Shown here: positions 52,588 to 55,179 of the stretch, piece after piece
Numbering within the stretch: the stretch's first letter is position 1
Layout: each line of letters begins with the position of its first letter
From: Microvirga sp. 3-52
GTDB taxonomy: Bacteria; Pseudomonadota; Alphaproteobacteria; Rhizobiales; Beijerinckiaceae
Length of the DNA: 55,179 nucleotides
Reading direction: 5' to 3'
Assembly (NCBI RefSeq): GCF_018383585.1
Contig: NZ_JAHAMK010000028.1
Coordinates: 7,226-62,404, forward strand
Translations under genes and position numbers: made by a program
Notes under the pieces: model-generated
What the model saw: the letters and a program-made list of their open reading frames with translations, nothing else
The model's database searches: none
Told to the model about the DNA's origin: nothing

Positions 52588-52696
52588 ACGTCATCACCGG
52601 CCTTGTGCCGGTGATCCCGAATGGAAAGGTGGGGCGCCTCACAGCATCGGGATGGCCGGGACATCCCCCTCCGCTGCGCTCCGGCCGGGAATGACA
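52588..52696. repeat. Palindromic intergenic repeat, family A, inverted copy
   Basis: ACGTCATCACCGGCCTTGTG begins and GGCCGGGAATGAC ends it. Order of the two internal palindromes is reversed compared with copies 1 and 2, so it is the same element in opposite orientation, with about 20 extra bases near its right end. Confidence 0.7.
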
Positions 52697-52715
52697 CTGG
52701 AACTTGCCTGAACCA

Positions 52716-53726
52716 CTATCCCGCGAGGAATCCCGCCAGCGCTCTAGGATCCACGTTGCCGCCGCTGATGATGATACCGACGCGCTTGCCCTTGCAGGGC
52801 ACGATGTCGTGGAGGGCGGCCGCGGCTGCGAGGCAGCCGGTGGGCTCGACCACGATCTTCATGCGCTCGACGAAGAAGCGCATGGTGTCGACCAGTTGCG
52901 CGTCGGAGACGGTGAGGATGTCATCGACGAGGGCGCGCATGATGGGGAACGTCTTGTTGCCCACATAGGTCGTCTGCGCACCGTCGGCGATGGTGGCGGG
53001 CACAGGAATCCTGACGATGGAGCCCGTGCGGAACGATTGCTGAGCATCGTTGCCGGCTTCCGGCTCGACGCCGTAAATCCGGCAGTCGGGCGAGAGCGCC
53101 TTGGAGGAGAGCGCCGAGCCCGCGAGCAATCCGCCGCCGCCGACGCAGACGAGCAGCATGTCGAGGGGACCGACCTCTTCGATCAGCTCCTTCGTCGCCG
53201 TGCCTTGGCCGGCGATCACGTCCTCATGGTCGTAGGGCGGGATGAGGGTCAGGCCGCGCTCCTGGGAAAGCTTGCGCCCGATGGCCTCGCGATCTTCCTT
53301 GTAGCGGTCGTAAAGCACCACCTCGCCGCCGTAACCCTTGGTGGCGGCGACCTTCATGGCCGGCGCATCCTGCGGCATGATGATGACGGTCGGCACCTCC
53401 TGCAGCTGCCCGGCATAGGCGATGGCCTGGGCATGATTGCCGGAGGAGAACGCCACGACGCCGCGCTTTCTCGCGTCAGGCGACAGCCGAGCGATGGCGT
53501 TGTAGGCCCCACGGAACTTGAACGCGCCGCCCCGCTGGAAATTCTCCGCCTTGAAGAACAGCCTTCCACCCGTGCGCTCATCGGCGGTGCGGGATGTGAG
53601 AACCGGCGTTCGATGGGCCACCCCGTTGATGCGCCGCGCCGCCGTGATGACATCGTCGTAAGTCGGCAGATTCACCGAGGAAGCGGCGACGGTCTCGACG
53701 GCTTGCGGGGTTGGCGCGTTCATCAA
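52716..53726 (-). CDS. Threonine/serine dehydratase-family PLP lyase
   Basis: 336 residues of fold-type II PLP enzymes. The PLP lysine is K70 in GGAFKFRGAYNA, the phosphate-binding loop is VCVGGGGLLAG, and SSGNHAQA contacts the substrate. The lack of an ACT regulatory domain excludes biosynthetic IlvA. The sequence resembles threo-3-hydroxyaspartate ammonia-lyase/serine racemase most closely, so catabolism of threonine, serine or hydroxyaspartate is likely. Confidence 0.88.
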   Translation of the reverse strand: MMNAPTPQAVETVAASSVNLPTYDDVITAARRINGVAHRTPVLTSRTADERTGGRLFFKAENFQRGGAFKFRGAYNAIARLSPDARKRGVVAFSSGNHAQAIAYAGQLQEVPTVIIMPQDAPAMKVAATKGYGGEVVLYDRYKEDREAIGRKLSQERGLTLIPPYDHEDVIAGQGTATKELIEEVGPLDMLLVCVGGGGLLAGSALSSKALSPDCRIYGVEPEAGNDAQQSFRTGSIVRIPVPATIADGAQTTYVGNKTFPIMRALVDDILTVSDAQLVDTMRFFVERMKIVVEPTGCLAAAAALHDIVPCKGKRVGIIISGGNVDPRALAGFLAG

Positions 53727-53949
53727 TCTCTCACGCTTTTTGAAGCTTCGGACAAGCCCTTACGCCTCCCATGCGCAAGGCCCGGTTATGATTTTAGTCC
53801 ATAGCAACTTTGTGCAATGCTTGTCACCTTTGGGGCTTTTTTGAGGGCCGGGAGGTCTTTGGGGTTAGGTTTGGCCAAAGTCCGTCGCCAGCGGAACAGC
53901 CCTCCGCTCAAGCCGTTCATGCTTATCAAGGCATGACAGGAGGCCTCCC

Positions 53950-55005
53950 ATGGACCTATGGCAAATGGTGGTGACGGACCACGCGAACATCGAAGAGCTC
54001 TGCCGCGAGGTTCTCCGGGCCACTAGCACCGGGCCTAACAGCCGCGCAGAACTCTTCGCCGATCTCCAGGACGAGCTGGAGCGGCACATTGCAGCGCAGC
54101 AGAATGTCCTTTATCCGGCTTTGTCAGGCCACGAGCGCACGGCCAGCTACGTGGCCGATCTCGAGCAAAGGCAGGACGATATCCTGCGCCAGCTCGACGA
54201 CCTCGCGTCCCGGCCCGACAAGAACGGCCAGGATTGGGCCGCGGACTTCAAGGACCTGACCGGCTCCATCCGGCACGCCTTCACACTCGAGGAAAACGGC
54301 GTGATGATCGTCGCCCGCGGCGCGTTCTCCCCGAGCGAACTCAAGAGCCTTCGGCGTACCTACGAGCGCGAGCGGATCGCATCCTACGAGGCGGAGCGCT
54401 GGCATATGCCGCAATCCATGATGCCGAGCCGCTATGGACTTCCCACCGGCACGGTGTTCGGTGTGCTCGCAGGCGCTGCCGCCATCGGGGCCGGTGCGCT
54501 CCTGTGGACCATGACCCGGTCCGGCCACAGCGGCTCGCGGCAGAACAGGCCGCTGCATGAGGCACGCCGACGCCCGGAACCGCCATTTCCGCTCGACAGC
54601 GGGGTCATCGACCGGAGCCTGGAAAGCTCCCGCAATGCCGTGGGACGGACCTCATCAGGGGCCCGGACCTATCGGGCAGGCGCATCGTCGGCGGCCGGCG
54701 CAGCTTCCAGCACAGGAATGTCGGCAAGCAGGGCGACGGGCAGCGCGCAGGGAGCAGCCCAGGGCGACGACGCGCTGCTGCACGGTGCCGGCGGAGCGTC
54801 TCCCGCAGCGGGTGGAAGCCCGTCCGACGACAACTGGTTCTCTTCGGCCCATCCGCCGCGCGCGCCCTCGGGCGTGTCAACCCCGCTGCAGCCGGGCGGG
54901 ACGCTTCCCGCAGGTGGCCCTGCCGCCTCCACGGGCTCCATCGGCACCGGCGGCGCACAGACGGGCGGTGCGGATTCAGGGGCGCTGAAACGGGACGGGC
55001 GATAG
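53950..55005 (+). CDS. Hemerythrin-like domain membrane protein with disordered tail
   Basis: 351 residues. Residues 1-150 form a four-helix HHE-type domain with candidate di-iron ligands H11, H46, H61 and H109. The usual HxxxE motif reads H46-xxx-Q50. One membrane helix spans about 164-187 (GTVFGVLAGAAAIGAGALLW), and the remaining 160 residues are Gly/Ser/Ala/Pro-rich and probably disordered. It could sense or store oxygen or iron, or respond to NO; the Gln substitution makes metal binding uncertain. Confidence 0.8.
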   Translation: MDLWQMVVTDHANIEELCREVLRATSTGPNSRAELFADLQDELERHIAAQQNVLYPALSGHERTASYVADLEQRQDDILRQLDDLASRPDKNGQDWAADFKDLTGSIRHAFTLEENGVMIVARGAFSPSELKSLRRTYERERIASYEAERWHMPQSMMPSRYGLPTGTVFGVLAGAAAIGAGALLWTMTRSGHSGSRQNRPLHEARRRPEPPFPLDSGVIDRSLESSRNAVGRTSSGARTYRAGASSAAGAASSTGMSASRATGSAQGAAQGDDALLHGAGGASPAAGGSPSDDNWFSSAHPPRAPSGVSTPLQPGGTLPAGGPAASTGSIGTGGAQTGGADSGALKRDGR

Positions 55006-55100
55006 CGCCCGTCTCTGGTCGCCTAAAGCGCTTTTGATCTGGACTTGAATCCATTCGGGTGGGCTGTGCGTTGACAGGCATATGGCCCGGGAGGCAAGCC

Positions 55101-55179
55101 ATGCCCCAGCCCTATTCCGCTGATCTGCGTGCGCGTGTTCTGGTCGCCGGTGCGCGCGGCGACCTTCCTCAAGTTGAGA
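55101..55179 (+). mobile_element. IS630-family transposase, 5' fragment (cut by window edge)
   Basis: Begins MPQPYSADLRARVLVAG, the standard helix-turn-helix start of IS630-type OrfA proteins. Only 26 codons are visible. No terminal inverted repeat could be confirmed upstream; an end would be expected between about 55010 and 55090. Whether the element is intact is unknown. Confidence 0.7.

Overview
The window reads as a chromosomal segment of a high-GC alphaproteobacterium of the order Hyphomicrobiales (Rhizobiales). Gene content and the dispersed intergenic palindromes fit a Methylobacteriaceae-type genome (Microvirga or Methylobacterium relatives). That placement is inferred from gene families and order; no rRNA or tRNA gene is present to confirm it. 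Most of the window is ordinary core chromosome, carrying many small orphan genes and at least four families of palindromic intergenic repeat.

Layout. 0-3 kb: a GC-rich block with strong hairpins (possible RNA gene), palindromic repeats, a zinc alcohol dehydrogenase, a more A+T-rich exported orphan, and rsmD. 3.3-8.3 kb: a 23S-type pseudouridine synthase with very long low-complexity extensions, tadA, a fluoroacetate-dehalogenase-like hydrolase and purD. 8.5-10.6 kb: an RTX calcium-binding protein. 10.8-18.4 kb: xseA and a DUF2093 gene converge on a lipid A/Kdo run read leftwards (inositol phosphatase-like, DUF4170, DUF374 acyltransferase, waaA, lpxK), followed by ubiA and an exported orphan. 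18.5-22.2 kb: rsmE, a YbdK-type carboxylate-amine ligase and gshA. 22.4-28.9 kb: a diguanylate cyclase, an SMR efflux protein, ilvD, a truncated CDF-type transporter, a YqaA/DedA-like protein and a YbaK-type deacylase.

29-39 kb: an HI0933-type flavoprotein, a D-Ala-D-Ala carboxypeptidase, several envelope or stress proteins (glycine-zipper lipoprotein, DUF1269, HdeD), an AI-2E family permease overlapping a membrane metallophosphoesterase tail to tail, and an alpha/beta-hydrolase fused to an adenylate cyclase domain. 39-41 kb: tryptophan 2,3-dioxygenase with an atypical kynureninase-like enzyme, which is a tryptophan-to-kynurenine catabolic pair. 41-47.7 kb: small orphan genes, a candidate small-RNA locus with outward-facing terminators, a degenerate receiver protein, a class C beta-lactamase, a quinol monooxygenase-like protein and a DUF6894 protein. 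47.8-51.8 kb: a FecBCD-type iron-chelate ABC transporter divergent from a methyltransferase, with an iron-box-like inverted repeat between them. 51.9-55.2 kb: an exported orphan, a threonine dehydratase-family lyase, a hemerythrin-like membrane protein and the start of an IS630-family transposase cut by the window edge.

No CRISPR array, prophage, complete mobile element, toxin-antitoxin operon or recognisable defence island was found. The strongest candidate for something undescribed is the 42.5-42.8 kb intergenic region, where two stem-loops share an identical 15-nt loop sequence between two outward-facing terminators.
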